Below are positions 35,127-47,525 of a stretch of DNA of 64,000 nt, in pieces; position 1 is the stretch's first letter; each line of letters starts with the position of its first letter. A program made the position numbers and the translations under genes. The DNA lies in contig JAKSGN010000007.1 in the NCBI GenBank assembly GCA_024180945.1, positions 1,302,001 through 1,366,000 of the forward strand, in the 5' to 3' direction. The notes under the pieces were generated by a model, which had not been told where the DNA came from, searched no databases, and worked only from the letters and a program-made list of their open reading frames with translations. This stretch comes from Macrophomina tecta (Eukaryota; Ascomycota; Dothideomycetes; Botryosphaeriales; Botryosphaeriaceae).

Positions 35127-36200
35127 GAGAGACAGAGAGACAAGTTAATGTGTCAACAGATAGATCGTATAGGTTTATCTCCACTCTCTTTTTGTCTTCT
35201 CCGGCTGCTTGAGGAAAGCGGTTGAGAAGCGCTAATGACAAGATGTCCGCAACAGCATCAGTGTGCAAAAACGGTGGACCCATGAAACTTGATCATCCGC
35301 TTCCATGAAGTAAACTCCGCAAGGACTCGTGAACACCACGGACGCGGCTCCGCACGGTGAAATGTATGCCAAGCCGACAGGTGATAAGGCGCGGGAAAGC
35401 GCCGTCAACATCCCGCTGTCGCTCGACTGGGCGAGCTCACGGCGCGTGTCAACCGCCACGTTCTTCAGATTCCCCATAATCACCATCCACTTCGTATTGC
35501 CCTCCACGACCACCTCGCCGGAACCATGACGGCCAACAAGTGAACAACAGTCCAGGCGATGAATATGTACGATTCTCTCTTTTCTCTTTTTCTCGACAGC
35601 GAGCACCGCACGCCGTCCAATCTGGTATCAATAAAACGAACACGCCATCTCCACTCCTCCCCTAATACAACAAGATAGCCACAAGAGTGGGTTGCTGTTA
35701 GAAGACAAGAACCACACCAACACTTTTATTTATTTTTCCCGCGCTCTCTTCTCGTCTTTCGCCGCTCTTCGTATTTTTGAATGAAGAAACAAAACTCCCG
35801 CCAAAAGGGGCGAATTGACAATCAGAAAAACCTCACCCGCTTGTGTAAAAACGCCCCACCAAGAAAAAAAAAAAAAAAAGGACCAATGAAAGAATTCCAA
35901 AACGACAACAGCCGCACAAGGAAGCAAACAAGAGACACCGATCCACACCACCGGGCAGAGTGACACGAGACCGAACGCGGCCCCAACATCATGCAGGAAC
36001 AACAACAGCCCAACGACGACGCGGGCGACTCATGCCCGCTCGCCCGCCCGCCTGGCTGCCAGCCTGGCGGCCGTCCTCCCGGTTAGCAGATTTCCCTCTC
36101 TGACCCCCCTCCCCAGCCAAACAGACCCACTCATCCACACCACACGGAAAGAGAAAATACGAACAAGGTCCCCCGGCCACACAGCACCCCCTCCCCCACC
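34616..36200. other. Convergent intergenic region with simple repeats
   Basis: This lies between the 3' ends of the glutaminase gene and the minus-strand RGG protein. It holds a T tract at about 34667-34686, a GA microsatellite and an A tract at about 35866-35879. No coding feature is convincing. Confidence 0.55.
35095..35142. repeat. (GA)n microsatellite
   Basis: About 24 GA units with a few interruptions (GGGA, ACA), in the convergent region after the glutaminase gene. No coding role is apparent. Confidence 0.9.
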
Positions 36201-38275
36201 CTACTCATCCACCTGATCCGCCCACGACTTCTTCTCGCCCGTCTGTAGGCCCAACACCGCGCTGAGCCCGAAACTCTCCATGCGCGCGGGCGGCGGGGGT
36301 CTACTATCTTTATCGTTGTCTGCACCGGCCGCGGTCTCGGGAACAGCCTTCGGATCTGCTGCTGCTGCGACTTCCTTACCTCCAGTCTGCTTATCGGCTG
36401 GAGTCGAAGAAGAAGAAGAAGAAGCAGAGCCATTAGTCGCAGCAGCATCCTTCTTATTCGGGAAAGACAGCTGCTGCGGCGGCGCGTCAGCAGCTGGTGC
36501 ATTAGCGGCAGAGGGCAGTTCAGGGAAGTCTGCGGCCGAGGGAGGGGTCTGCTTCTGGCTGCGGCGCTGATCTCCCGTCGGCGGCGCATGATGTGAAGCT
36601 GACGAAGCCTTGCGTCCCCCTCCGGCAGAGTCACTGGCTCCGCCGCGCCCACCTCTCGCCCCTCCGCCCCGCCGAGAGCCACCAGCAGCGCCGCCGCCTC
36701 TCCTGTTGTTTCCGTTGCCCTCGGCCCTACCAGCAGCAGCAGAAGCTCCCGCCCCGCCGCCCTCATTGCCCGCGCCCAGCTCGTCCGAGAACGCCGCCTC
36801 ATCCCCTCCGCTCCGCGGAAAGGAAGAAGAAGCGGCAGGCGGCCCCGTGACGCCGCCGTGCGCGCCGCGCCGCGCACCCCGGCCACCAGCGCGCTCATTG
36901 CCCGTCCCGCCGAACCCTTCTTCCTTCTCAGCATCCCACTCGCGGCCCGACAGAGCGTTGAGCTTACGCTGGCGGTTGCGCTCACGCTCGCCCATCATCT
37001 GCTGGCGGTTCTGGCGCTCCTGCTTGGCCCGCACGCGCGCCTTGGCCGCAGCTTCGGCTTCGCGCTCCTCGAAGAGCGCCTGGTCGGCTTCAGCGCGGGC
37101 GTGAGCGGCAGTGAGTGAAGCGTTCTTGAGCGCGATGGCCGACATGCGCTCGGCAAGCTCTTCTTCGGTGAGTTTAGCCTGCGGGAGTGACGAGCTCTCG
37201 TTAGAAAAACAAAGGCTGGAGGTTTCAGTTTCGATAAACTGGAGGTCTGCGCAATCCACGAGGAGGATGTGCAGTCTGTGGAAAACTCACGATTCCAAGA
37301 GAGAAACACAAAACATACCTTCTTCAAGCCACCTGTCGCGCTTCTATCACCCCTAACAGAACCCTCCTTCTTCGGGCCTTTCGGTGCCTTCTCCAGCCCC
37401 TCAGCAGCCTCGCCCTCCCCATTCCTAGTATTCGCCGCCGCCTCACCATTCGCTTGCTGGCCAGCTGCGGCGCCCTTCTTTCCTCCTGTCTCGCCCACCG
37501 AGCCAGCAGCAGCAGACGGAGCATGCTGCGACGCGCCCAATCCGCCGCCTCTCCCGCCTCTCCCACCCGCACCACCACCAGCACCACGGCCCCCACGGCC
37601 CCCACGAAACCCGCCGCCCCTCTGCCCTTGTTGTTGCCGCGACTGCGACTGCGACTGCTGCTGCTGCTGCTGCTGCTGCTGCGCCGCATTTCCTCTCTGC
37701 GCCGGCGCCACAGGCGCCTCCTTCTTCTCCACCGGCGGCGCGACAGCCTTGTCCTCTAGCTGCTGGGCAGGAGGAGCAACCGCCGTGGTCGGAGAGACCA
37801 CCACCTCCTCGTCCTTTTCTTGTTTTCGTTGTTGCCCTTGTTGCTCCGGGTGCTGTTCCTGGTCCTCTCCCGCCGCGGCGGCCACCGGCTCCTCGACGAC
37901 GACCGGCTCGGGCACGGGCGTGAAGTCGTCGTCGAAGAGGTCGTCGTCCTCGCGCGTCTGCGCGAACTCATCCATCGTCGGGTCTGGGCTGTACAGTCCC
38001 GAGTCCGCCATCGTTGTCGTCGTCGCTCCGGAGAAAGCGGGGGCGTCGGCGACCTGCGGTTGTATAGGGTCGGCGGCAGTGGTGGAGGAAGGCGGTTCGT
38101 CTTTCGCGGGCTCCGGCGCCGCAGCGGAGGGAGGGGAGGACTGTGGTTCCGAGGGCGGGGCGGCGCCGGCGCCGGCGGTGGTGATAGCGGCGGCATGGTC
38201 GTCGTTAGCGGCGGGCTTCTGCTTCTGTTGCGCCTCGGATGCGGCTGGCGGCGTGGCCCAGCGGGAAGCGAGCAT
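36201..38275 (-). CDS. RGG-rich, probably RNA-binding protein with a conserved helical core
   Basis: Two minus-strand exons, 38275-37319 and 37178-36201, give 644 aa; the 140-nt intron joins GGLKK to AKLTEEELAERM in phase 0. The N-terminus (MLASRWATPPAASEAQQKQK) is followed by an acidic patch (DDDLFDDDFTP), a run of about ten glutamines encoded by CAG (plus-strand CTG at 37655-37681), and an RGG box (GGFRGGRGGRGAGG). The best-ordered part is the helical core: TEEELAERMSAIALKNASLT, then a highly charged Glu/Ala/Arg helix and QNRQQMMGERERNRQRKL. A Gly/Ser/Asn-rich tail ends GLSAVLGLQTGEKKSWADQ. The RGG and charge pattern points to RNA or ribonucleoprotein binding, but I do not recognise a named family. 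The intron is supported by perfect consensus sites and frame. Confidence 0.8.
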
Positions 38276-38850
38276 AGTGTTAAGTTTTAGTTGAAATTGA
38301 TAGGGATAGCACGTGTCCGATGGGCGAGAATGTACGACCGGGAGAACGGTGTCACGATAAAATGATGGAGAGGTCGCAGGGGTGACGAGCTGGAAATTGC
38401 GGGGAAGGAAGTACGAAGTCAGTGGCTGGTTTTATGTTGTGATGTTGATAGCCGCCCGCCGCCGCCTGGAGATTTCCCGCACGGCCCAGCATGCTCCGAA
38501 CTGCTGCACAGCCGCACCTTGCCCTTTACAGCAAGCGGTGAGCGAGTTCGCACACAAGACCCCATGCATCCCTGCACCGATTGTCCAATCCTCGTTTCCT
38601 AACCTTGGGGATATGTACTACGCAGTTGCATCTACAATTGCAACACGCACAAAAACACACGCGAAGCAATCTTGCACGTACAAAACACTATCTCTCTTCA
38701 TACCTTCTAAATTGCGCATCCAGATTCCATGAACAAACTTTTCCCTAACCCTCATTAACCATTCTTTTTCCGTCCTTCCGTACTCAGCGAATAGTGGTAT
38801 CAACAAATCATGAGAAAATAGAAGCCGTCATCGTCATGCCGTCCCAACAT
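38276..38850. other. Intergenic region between the RGG gene and KAP123
   Basis: A 575-nt spacer between two minus-strand genes. It should hold the promoter of the RGG gene and the 3' UTR of KAP123. I see no gene. Confidence 0.5.
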
Positions 38851-41800
38851 TTATCCCCGCAGACGCTGAACAAGCGCGATCAGATGCTGCTTGGTCTCCT
38901 CTTCAAGCTGGTCCTCAGGCGGGCCAAGCACCTTCTCGAAGACCTGCATCAGCTGAGGAGTGAGCTGCTGGACGAGCTGCTGGATCTGAGGGTCCTGAAC
39001 TTCGTCTACAACATCTGTTAGTAATTCCGCCTCTTTTCTTGGTAGCAAGGTGCACTTACAAAGCTTCATCAGCATGGTAAACACGGGCTGGTTCTCATCG
39101 AAATCCTCACGAAGAGGAAGCAGCTCAACAAGGCGAGGAAGGACCTGCTGGAGAGGAACGTTCTCAGGGTGCCTCATGATCATACGACTGATGCAGCCGG
39201 CAGCGTTGTCAAGCATGCGCGCCTGCTGCTGCTCATGAAGCATAGGCTCGAGCTTGGTGAAGATCGTGGGGAAGTTCTTCAGCACCTCCGACACGTCGTT
39301 GGACTTCTCGCACAGCATGCCAACGGCGTACGCGGCATTCGACCTGGTCTCCGGATCCTCATCCGACAGGCGGTGGACAAGCAGCTTCATGAGGGTCGTA
39401 GTGAAAGGAGTGACGGCACCGCCCATGTTGCCAATACAGTCGGCAATAGAGCCAACTGAGTTGCTGCGCTCCACAGACTCCTGCCCACTTGCATACTTCA
39501 TGACGGGCTTCTCGAAGATCTTCCAAAGCTCCGCAAAGCTCTCGCCGAGAGCAGCCGAAAGGCAAGTCACGCAGTCAAGGGCGACTTCAATGACAAGCCA
39601 GTCGTACTCGGACGACTCATCGAGAGCCTCATCGAGCTCCTCGTCGCCGAGATCCTGCTGGCAAGGGTGACGCTTGGTAAGAATAGCAATAAGATGGTTG
39701 GTGAGCTGCGGGATGACGGTTCCGTTCTGGTTGACCAGAATAGCAGGGCCGGTAAGCTTGAGGGTCGCGCCGAGGTCACGGCAGATATCGGTAACGGTAC
39801 CACTACCCATCGAGTCAGCCTCTCTTCTCTCAAAGAACTCATCGAATATCAAGAAGCATTGCTTAGATCAGTAACAGAATCGCTTTTACTTCAACCGCAC
39901 ATTTGTGCGTCAGAGTGAGCTGGGTAATAACGAATGTTGTTTCATCCTTTCATCGAAAGCGGGGCTGCAACAAGGGAAAGCTAGGACGTACCGGTCCATT
40001 TCATCCTCGAGGATTTCGAGGGTGGCGTTCATAGCCTCCTGACCAAGCTTGACGAGGTCATCCGAAGGCTGGACCTGGAGAGGGAGACCAGGCTTCCACT
40101 TGGCCATACCTTCTCCCTCCGCCATACCCCAAATGGTGGCATAAGAACGCCAGAGAGTGCCAATGGCGGATTTGCGGACACCCTCGTAGGCATGGTGGAC
40201 CATCTTGAGGACAGTCTCGATAGTCCGAGCAAGGTAAGGAACGTAACGGTGACGAGTGGAAGAGATAACATCGCCAATGACCTCAACCGCAATTTCCTTC
40301 TCCATGGCAACAGCGGTAACGGCATTGAGATCATCCCAGTCGTCATCATCCTCGTCATCCAGATCAATGATATTGTCATCATCATCATCGTCAGCAGGGT
40401 CAGCAACCTTGATCTTCTTGCCAGCAACCGTGACCTCTTGACCGATGAGGTCCTTGGCTTCCTCGCCAAGAGCAACCTCCAAGTCGGTCTCATCTTGCGT
40501 CAGGCACTTAAGCAGACCCTCGACAACACCGGGAAGGAAGGACTCGAACTCTTCTTCGTAAACCTTAGCCATAGTGCTCCATAAGATGTAGCTGGTCTCA
40601 CGGAGGCGCGGGTGGTCGAGGTTGAGGGCTTCCTCAGAGGCTTGCATAAGACCCTGGACGTAGTCTCTGAACGGCGCGGGACCAACGGCGCCGGCAATCT
40701 TGCCCATCGAATCGCAGACGACGCCACGCAGGTCAAGCTCGTCCTGGCTATCCTTAAGCTGGACAAAGGGGGCGAGAGCCTGCATAGTAGGCTGGAAAAA
40801 GGGCAGGAAAGCGCCACCAGAGGCAGCAGCGACCGAGCCGACGGCACCAACGGAGGCAATTTGGGTCTTGAAGTCGGAAGAATTGAAGAGGTTGTTAAAC
40901 CTGGGGACCAGTTCACTGACGTACTTGGCGGCATCCTCCTCGTCCAGACCCTCAATCAGAGAGTCAATGGCATTGCAGCTACCGCGGACAATTTCCAGAG
41001 CACGGTCGGACTCGGGACCTTGGGCAGCGCTGACAGCCATGTCGAGGTTCTTCACCAGGGCGGGGATAAGTCTGGCATGCTCCTTGGCCATCTCCTCTGC
41101 AAGATCATCGGCGAGCCTTGCTACGCCGTTGAGAGCAGCAGCGCGAACCTTGACTTCAGGATCCTCGAGGAGACGGAGAGCCAGAGGAAGGATCTCGCCG
41201 AGCTGGGTAGCAATGAAGTCAGGGGCACCTTCAACGCACATGCCGAGGGCAAGAATACCAGCCCGCCTGTAGTCGGGGTTTTCGTTGTTGACATAGTTGC
41301 CCATAGCGTGGAGGAGAGGAACGATAACCTGGTTGGGGGGAAGACTTTGGGAGAGAATGTCGAGAAGGCCTAGGGCAGAGCGAGCAGGAGTGACTTCCTC
41401 ATCCTCGCTGGAGAGATCGCCAAGTTCGGTGGCAATGTGGAGGGCAGTGAGAGTAAGCTTCTCGCCGAGCTTCTTGCCCTGAATCTTGAGCTTGCGGTAG
41501 CGGACGCACTGCATCAGGAAGGCAAGCGCTTGGGAACGAGCATCTTCATCAACGTCGGTCTTGGCGCCGATGTTGTTCATGAAGTTGACGAGAGCCTCGA
41601 AGTGGGTGTTAAGCAGAGCAGACTCGCAGCCAAGGAGAGTCTGGAAGACCTCGAAAGCCTGCATGGATTTGTCCTCATCACCAGACTGGATGGTGGCCTC
41701 GAGAACATTGACCATCTTGGGAAGAATCTGGTCAAAAGCCTGGAGGGAATGCTTGTCCTCGTCTGGGTCAAGCAGCATAGCCACACGGCTCAGAGCCAGC

Positions 41801-42397
41801 ATTGTGTTGACACGGACCTCGAGGCTGGCAGGGTCGTCGATAGTCTTGCCAAGAAGCTGGAAGAGCTCTCCAAAGTTCTCAGAAAACATGTCGCCCATGG
41901 TCTCAATCAAAGTGTAGATCATGAAAACAGCGACTTCACGATGTCTCGGCTCGTTGCTACCGGCAGCCTGCTGCAGAGTCTGAGGAAGATCCGCCCACTG
42001 CCCCTCCTCGAGGTCCCTCTTGGCGATAGCGGCAACCACGCGGGCGGAAGAGTGGCGAACGAGGGTGACTTCCTGGTTCATGGTCGACTGCAGCAACTGG
42101 TTGCGGATCTCGGGCTTCTGCTGCTCGGGGATGCTCGCCCAGTGCTTCGAGACCAGCTTCCTCGCCTCGACGGCGGCAAGCTGGCGCAGCGCCTGGTCCT
42201 CATGGGAGACGAGGATCTGGAGGAGGGTGGTGAGAGCCTCAGGGGACTTGTAGTAGTCCTTGTTTAGGGTTGCGGTCGCGGCCTTGACACGCTCGGTGTC
42301 GGCTATGTTGTGTGAGCAGGAAGTCGGCGGGGAGCACGAGCGAGTACTTACGCAGGAGGAGGCTCTGAAGGAGCCCAACAAACTGTTGCTGGTCCAT
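38851..42397 (-). CDS. KAP123: Importin subunit beta-4 (karyopherin Kap123)
   Basis: Four minus-strand exons: 42397-42352, 42302-39992, 39802-39060 and 39014-38851; 1087 aa. Kap123 is the main import receptor for ribosomal proteins and histones H3/H4 and binds Ran-GTP and nucleoporins. The tiny first exon gives MDQQQFVGLLQSLLL and joins as LLLPDTERVKAATATLNKDY, the conserved importin start. HEAT repeats run throughout (LRQLAAVEARKLVSKHW, VRHSSARVVAAIAKRDL, EVRVNTMLALSRVAMLLDPD). A long acidic loop rich in Asp lies near residue 700-730. The second intron (189 nt) must end at GGGTAG (39803) to give EDEMDRGTVTDICRDLGATL; the third (45 nt) gives LMKLYVVDEVQDPQ. Length matches the family (about 1090-1110 aa). 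Confidence 0.94.
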
Positions 42398-44366
42398 GGC
42401 AGGAGACTGGGCACGCGACACGGCCAGCAAAGAGGGGTATCAAGAGAAAAAGGGCGTTGGCGGACGCTGGAAGAAGAAGAGGAGGGCGCGGTGGGGGTAC
42501 TCAGATAATTTTTTGGAGCGGAAATTCTGCCAGCGACCTCACCGCCACGCGACAGGGCAAAGCGCCACGCGAAGGGTCTTGGTGCGAGCTCCCCATCCCT
42601 GTCTGAGGCCGATCTTGCCCAAACAACAGCGCGACGACATCCCGACTCTCTGCCAAATTTTTTTCGCTCCGGCAGCATCACTCGGCGGCTAAGCTGCTGG
42701 TTGGCCCACTTGCAGCGCGCCTACTTGCAGCCCTGGTCTTTCTTTTTCTTCCTTCCTGGATGAAGGCGTGTTGTCTGTGGCTAAGCGCGCCGCCGTCCAC
42801 TCAAGAATTTTCAAGCCCGAGTCGAGGCGCCTATGAGATCATCCCGACCTGCGGAACACCGCCCCTCAGGTCAATGCGCGCGTCCGAGTCTGCGGCCTGT
42901 GTCGACACCCCTTGACTATATTCAACAACCGAACGTCGTGCTGCAAGGTCCAGGCAAACCCTTATCTCTATGAAGCGCGATGTGGTACTATGCTCACGGT
43001 CGCTCGATTCGGAATAGTGCATCTGGAATGACCGTGGCTAGCTTGGCTTTGACGCGTAGGGTACGCGTTGTTTACTCAAAGCCTCTGTACATTTATATTG
43101 CGAAGTAGTGTCCAATAAAGCAAGAACCTGGAGTAGTGGCCACGAGGGCGTCATAAGGAGACTGTATTTACGTTTTATGAGTGCATCGCGCCAACTTGTC
43201 CAGACAGGTTGCGTCATATGATCACCTCACTCTTGTCAGGTAGAATTATGAAACCCCCGAGCTCGAACATGTGGCAGCAAGTATGCGTGGAGTTTCGAAG
43301 CAAATGTATCAGAATAATATCATCAAGGCTCTTTCAATATTACATCTGGATGGCAGCTTCGTTTTCAAGTGTGATCAGTAGGCGGCTACTGGGCTATCGC
43401 TGGAGCTTAGGGCACATCACCATCTTTGCGCACCGCAAGATCATTCCTCAGCGCGAGCTAGAATAGGGACCTCCTAAGTCGGAACCTCTTCTTTCTATCA
43501 CGTGCAAGTGTGAATATGGTGGTTGTAGAACTTGATGCTGAGAACATCTGCACAAAGCCACACATGGACGGACTCGGCCGTTTGAGGTTCTTCCTGCAAT
43601 GCCAGAACCAGAGTCCGCGGGCAAATATACCAGGTTAGTGCGATGATATCCATATAAAGATCTCAGAGCCCCGAGACTTTGACGTGCCCGCCGGACTTGC
43701 ACAATTAGTACGCGGCTGTTCAGTGCGGGATGGCAGTGGGACAAGTCGCCATCCGATGAGCATTCAGGATGGTTCGTACATCTGTCTATTAAAGAAGTGC
43801 GATGCGCGTATTTGCAAGTATGGAAACTGATGTCAAGCACTTGATTACGAGTGAAAAGACCAGGAGAATCAGGAAAGTCATTTCAGGTCCGGGCCATGAC
43901 TACCTCATGTTTAACGTTATGCCGACTCAGTCGTATATACTTACTTTGAATTGCCAGGATGGCGTGTTTACCGGGCAGCAGAACGGGCGATCGGACTGAC
44001 TCCGGCGCAGCGATCACCTGCATCAGGCGAGCAATAGCAGCTCAGATCGGGGCGCAAGGCTGCGAAGGTGAAAGCAAGAGCTGTTGCGCTGGCCACAGTT
44101 CTTGGCATAGCTATACCACATTAGTACTAGCGCGAAGACCTGCGGTGGTTCAGAGTGCCTTCCAAAGATGTTGCTCTCCAGCAAACCGTCCACCCCTCCA
44201 AGCCGCCGTCCTTTCGTCATCTTGGCTCCCATCCTCCGGCACTCCCTTCTGCCATCTGCACGCGAATTTCTGTGGTTAAAACGCCTCAGATCCCTCCGCT
44301 CAAGCTCCGGGACGCGCTTGACGGAACACCTCACCCCCGACACTTCTACCATAGAGCTCCGCACTC
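42398..44366. other. Intergenic region between divergent genes
   Basis: About 2 kb between the starts of KAP123 (minus) and the DUF2433 gene (plus). Short frames only; no domain, tRNA or repeat recognised. Both promoters must be here. Confidence 0.5.
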
Positions 44367-46569
44367 ATGGCTACTGTACGTAACGCGCGCGCGCACGCAC
44401 TGCCTCATGCGATATTCTCTTCCGCCATGTAGCACATGCTAATTGGAAACAGCAAGCTCCTAACCAGCCGCGCGCCTTCAACGCTCCCTACCTGTCGAAT
44501 GGTGGCCCGGCCGCTGGCCCTACGCCTGGTGCAACGCCTCTGCTTCCCAACCAAGGCCGCGTCATACAAAACCAGAACTCGAGGATCCTCTGCATTGCTG
44601 ACGTTCGAGGTACGCTTGCGCCGTCGGCCGCTGCCAATGGCGCTGCAAAACGCTGACACTCAATCAGGCAACCTAAGATCTCTGAACGAGCTTGCCGACC
44701 AAGCGAGAGCTGACGCTATCATCCATACGGGTGACTTCGGTTTCTACGATGATCGCTCGCTAGATCGCATCGCCGAGAAGTATGTACGCTATTGTCACGC
44801 GAGCCCGATAGTCTACTGATACCCTTGTCAGGACGCTTCGCCATGTCGCCCAATACTCGCCGCTCCTCTCGTCCGCCGTGAAGAACTCGATCGCTCAGGC
44901 ACCTCCGCAGCCGCCTCTTCGGGAACGCTACGTCCGCGAGGGTCTCAAGCTCTCAGAACTTCCCGACTTTCTCAACGGCACTTACACTCTGAAGGTGCCC
45001 GTTTACACTGTTTGGGGCGCGTGTGAGGACGTTCAGGTGCTGGAGAAATTGCGCTCTGGTGAATATAAGATCAACAACCTTCATATCATCGACGAGGCAC
45101 ACTCCCGTCTTGTTGAGGCTGGCGGAATCAAGCTCCGTCTGCTTGGTCTCGGTGGTGCAGTTGTCATGCACAAACTGTTCGACAATGGTGAGGGAAGGAC
45201 GACGATTGCCGGAGGCCAGGGTACCATGTGGACAACGCTGCTGCAGATGGGTGAATTGGTTGACACGGCCAACCGCGTTTACGATCCTACTGAGACCCGC
45301 ATCTTCGTCACCCATGCCTCGCCTGCGCGTGAGGGTCTGCTCAACCAGCTGTCTGTTACTTTGAAGGCAGACTTCTCCATTTCGGCCGGCCTGCACTTCC
45401 GCTACGGTAGCTCGTACAACGAGTTCAGCGTCAACCCCACTCTGGACCACTACCGCGGTAAGCTTGCAGCTTCGCGCGCATCGTTCAACGACGTCTGGGA
45501 AACTGTAAAGAGCGAGGTTGAGCCGGCTGTTTCGGAAAACCCAAGCCAGCAGCAGTTGCTAAAACTGGCCCTGGACATCGTCGAAAAGATGCCGACCATC
45601 GCAAACGGGGGCAACCCCTTCGGAGGCCATGTCGGCCCCGCTACTGGCCAGATCGACGAGAGTGCATTCAAGAACATGTGGAACTTCAACTTGGCGGACG
45701 CTGCGTACGGCTGGCTGGTACTGGACATCGATCAGGGAAGGATTGGTACGGAAATGCGTGCCCAGGGGTTCAATTTCGCCCATCGTGGTGGGAAGGCTCC
45801 GCCGCCACAGGCTCAGCCTGCTGCTGCTGCTGCTCCCGCTCAACCTCCTGCTGGCCCTCAACCAGGTCGCCCTACTGCTGGGACTCCCGCCCAGTCTCAG
45901 CCCCCGAAGCCCGCACCGCAGCCTACCCGCTCTCCTGCACCGGTTACGCCCAACTTCCCGATCAAGCCGGCTACCCCTAAGCCTGCGGGTACCCCTAGTA
46001 CTGCTGGTACTCCTTCCACCACCAACGTGGAAAAGGCCGCTACGGGCGAGGCTAAGCCAAACGGGACATCGGGTCAGGACAAGCCAGCTGATCCTTCCGC
46101 ACCAAAGCCGGAGTCTGGTAACGTACGCCCTCCGGTCCATGGTCTGTTCATCACCAATGCCGGGTCAGAGGATGACGCGAAGGCTCTGTTTGCTGCGGAG
46201 GATAAGGACAAGATCCAGCGCATTGACAAGGGCAAGAACCCCGCGGGCGGCATGACCGCACACTTCGACCCCGCCGAAGATCTGCAGGCTATCTTGAACC
46301 GGATGGATCCGGAGTACACTAGCGGAAAGCAAGGCAAGCCCTACGTGAGGGTTTACAAGCCTCGCGGCGGCCTTGCCTGGGGTAGCAGCCGCGGCGGCGC
46401 TCAAGGAAGTGGTTACCGCAGCGGAGGCGCCAGTGACAGCGAAGGTGGCCGTGGCCGCGGTGGCTTCCGCGGTCCACGTGGCGGCCGTGGTGGTGAGAGG
46501 GGCCGTGGTCGTGGTCGCGGTGGCTTCAAAGACGGAGCGTCGGCTGCAACAGGCGGCGGCGATTCGTAA
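44367..46569 (+). CDS. DUF2433 (metallophosphoesterase-like) protein with a C-terminal RGG tail
   Basis: Four exons: 44367-44375, 44453-44609, 44668-44779 and 44832-46569; 671 aa. The first exon encodes only MAT. The domain starts RILCIADVRGNLRSLNELAD and DAIIHTGDFGFYDDRSLDRI, a calcineurin-like phosphoesterase pattern (aspartate of DVRG, GD of TGDFGFYD). Later blocks such as VPVYTVWGACEDVQVLEKL, LRLLGLGGAVVMHKL and FVTHASPAREGLLNQL keep the fold's order, but GACED replaces the canonical GNHD, so catalysis is uncertain. After about residue 400 comes a Pro/Ala/Thr-rich linker, then a conserved block (PPVHGLFITNAGSEDDAKAL to KPYVRVYKPRGGLAWG) and an RGG box. The tail suggests RNA binding; the biological role is not known to me. 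All splice joins are in frame and use consensus sites. Confidence 0.88.
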
Positions 46570-47525
46570 TTGGCTAATGAACGACAATGATGGATGGTAG
46601 GTCACTGCCAGTCTACATTCGGACTTCTCTGCGTTTGCATTCGATTCTACCTGTCGTAGCTAGCTAGGGAGTAGGGGGCGGCCGGGTGGAGCATGGGTCG
46701 TTTTTCAATGGCGAGAGGGGAGAGGACTTGTTCAGGATACGGCTTTTCAAGCTTCTATGCACAGGCTGGTCTCGGAGGAGCTTTCCTTCGGATTTCACAT
46801 CATTTCCCTTTCCTCCGTGGAGTAGTAGACGCGCGCAGGTGAGCAGACATTTAGCGTCTCTGTGTTTATTCCCCAGGAAAAAGATTTATTCCCCTGTACA
46901 TTAATAGCAAGTAATGGGAAAAGCCGTGACTTTACTGGATTGTTGGAGCGCATGCGTTGAGGCTGAGCAGTTTCAGCCCTACAAGGACGCATTTTGTGAT
47001 TGCAAGGAGTTTGGCGGTGACATAGGCGCCGATCAGACGAAGCTGAGGCATGGGGCGCGCCTGCCTGCGAGAGAGCGGCAATTTCACGCGCTTTGTTTTC
47101 GGCCAGAGACTAATAAGCTGCGAGCCGCTCATGAGGTTTTGAGTTACCGGTAGCTTAGCACGCAGGAAAAGCAAAGGCACGGCGGTGATGCTGACGTGTG
47201 GGGCTTGCCTGTGCCTGGTGCGGAGCGGAGCGGGCCAGCCAGGACCGTGGATTGGATGGAGCTCAAGGCTCGCGCTTGGCTAAGCTTGCTGCGCTACGAG
47301 TGACGTGCGTCGTTGCACCGGATTCCTACCTACCGAGCACCTGCTGCAGCTGATCAACAACGCAGACCTTCCGCCACCCGCACTGCGAGTGTCTCTACGA
47401 CTCCTCCCACCACAATCCATCGTCCCGAGTACCTTCCCAAGCTCTTCCGAGACATCTTCGACCACGTCTGTGCTCACAGCCATCGCCCCGCACTCTCGCC
47501 CAGATATACTCCAGGTGACGTCGGC
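46570..47525. other. Intergenic region between the DUF2433 gene and NPC1
   Basis: About 0.95 kb without a supported gene; presumed 3' UTR, then promoter and leader of the NPC1 gene. Confidence 0.5.

Noticed and set aside
37269..38294. 341-codon plus-strand frame opposite the RGG protein
   Set aside because: It is antisense to a well-supported exon. Its Ser/Cys/Pro/Ala runs are the complement of Gln/Ala/Gly-rich coding sequence.
40612..42267. Two long plus-strand frames (253 and 276 codons) opposite KAP123
   Set aside because: They are antisense shadows of HEAT-repeat coding sequence.
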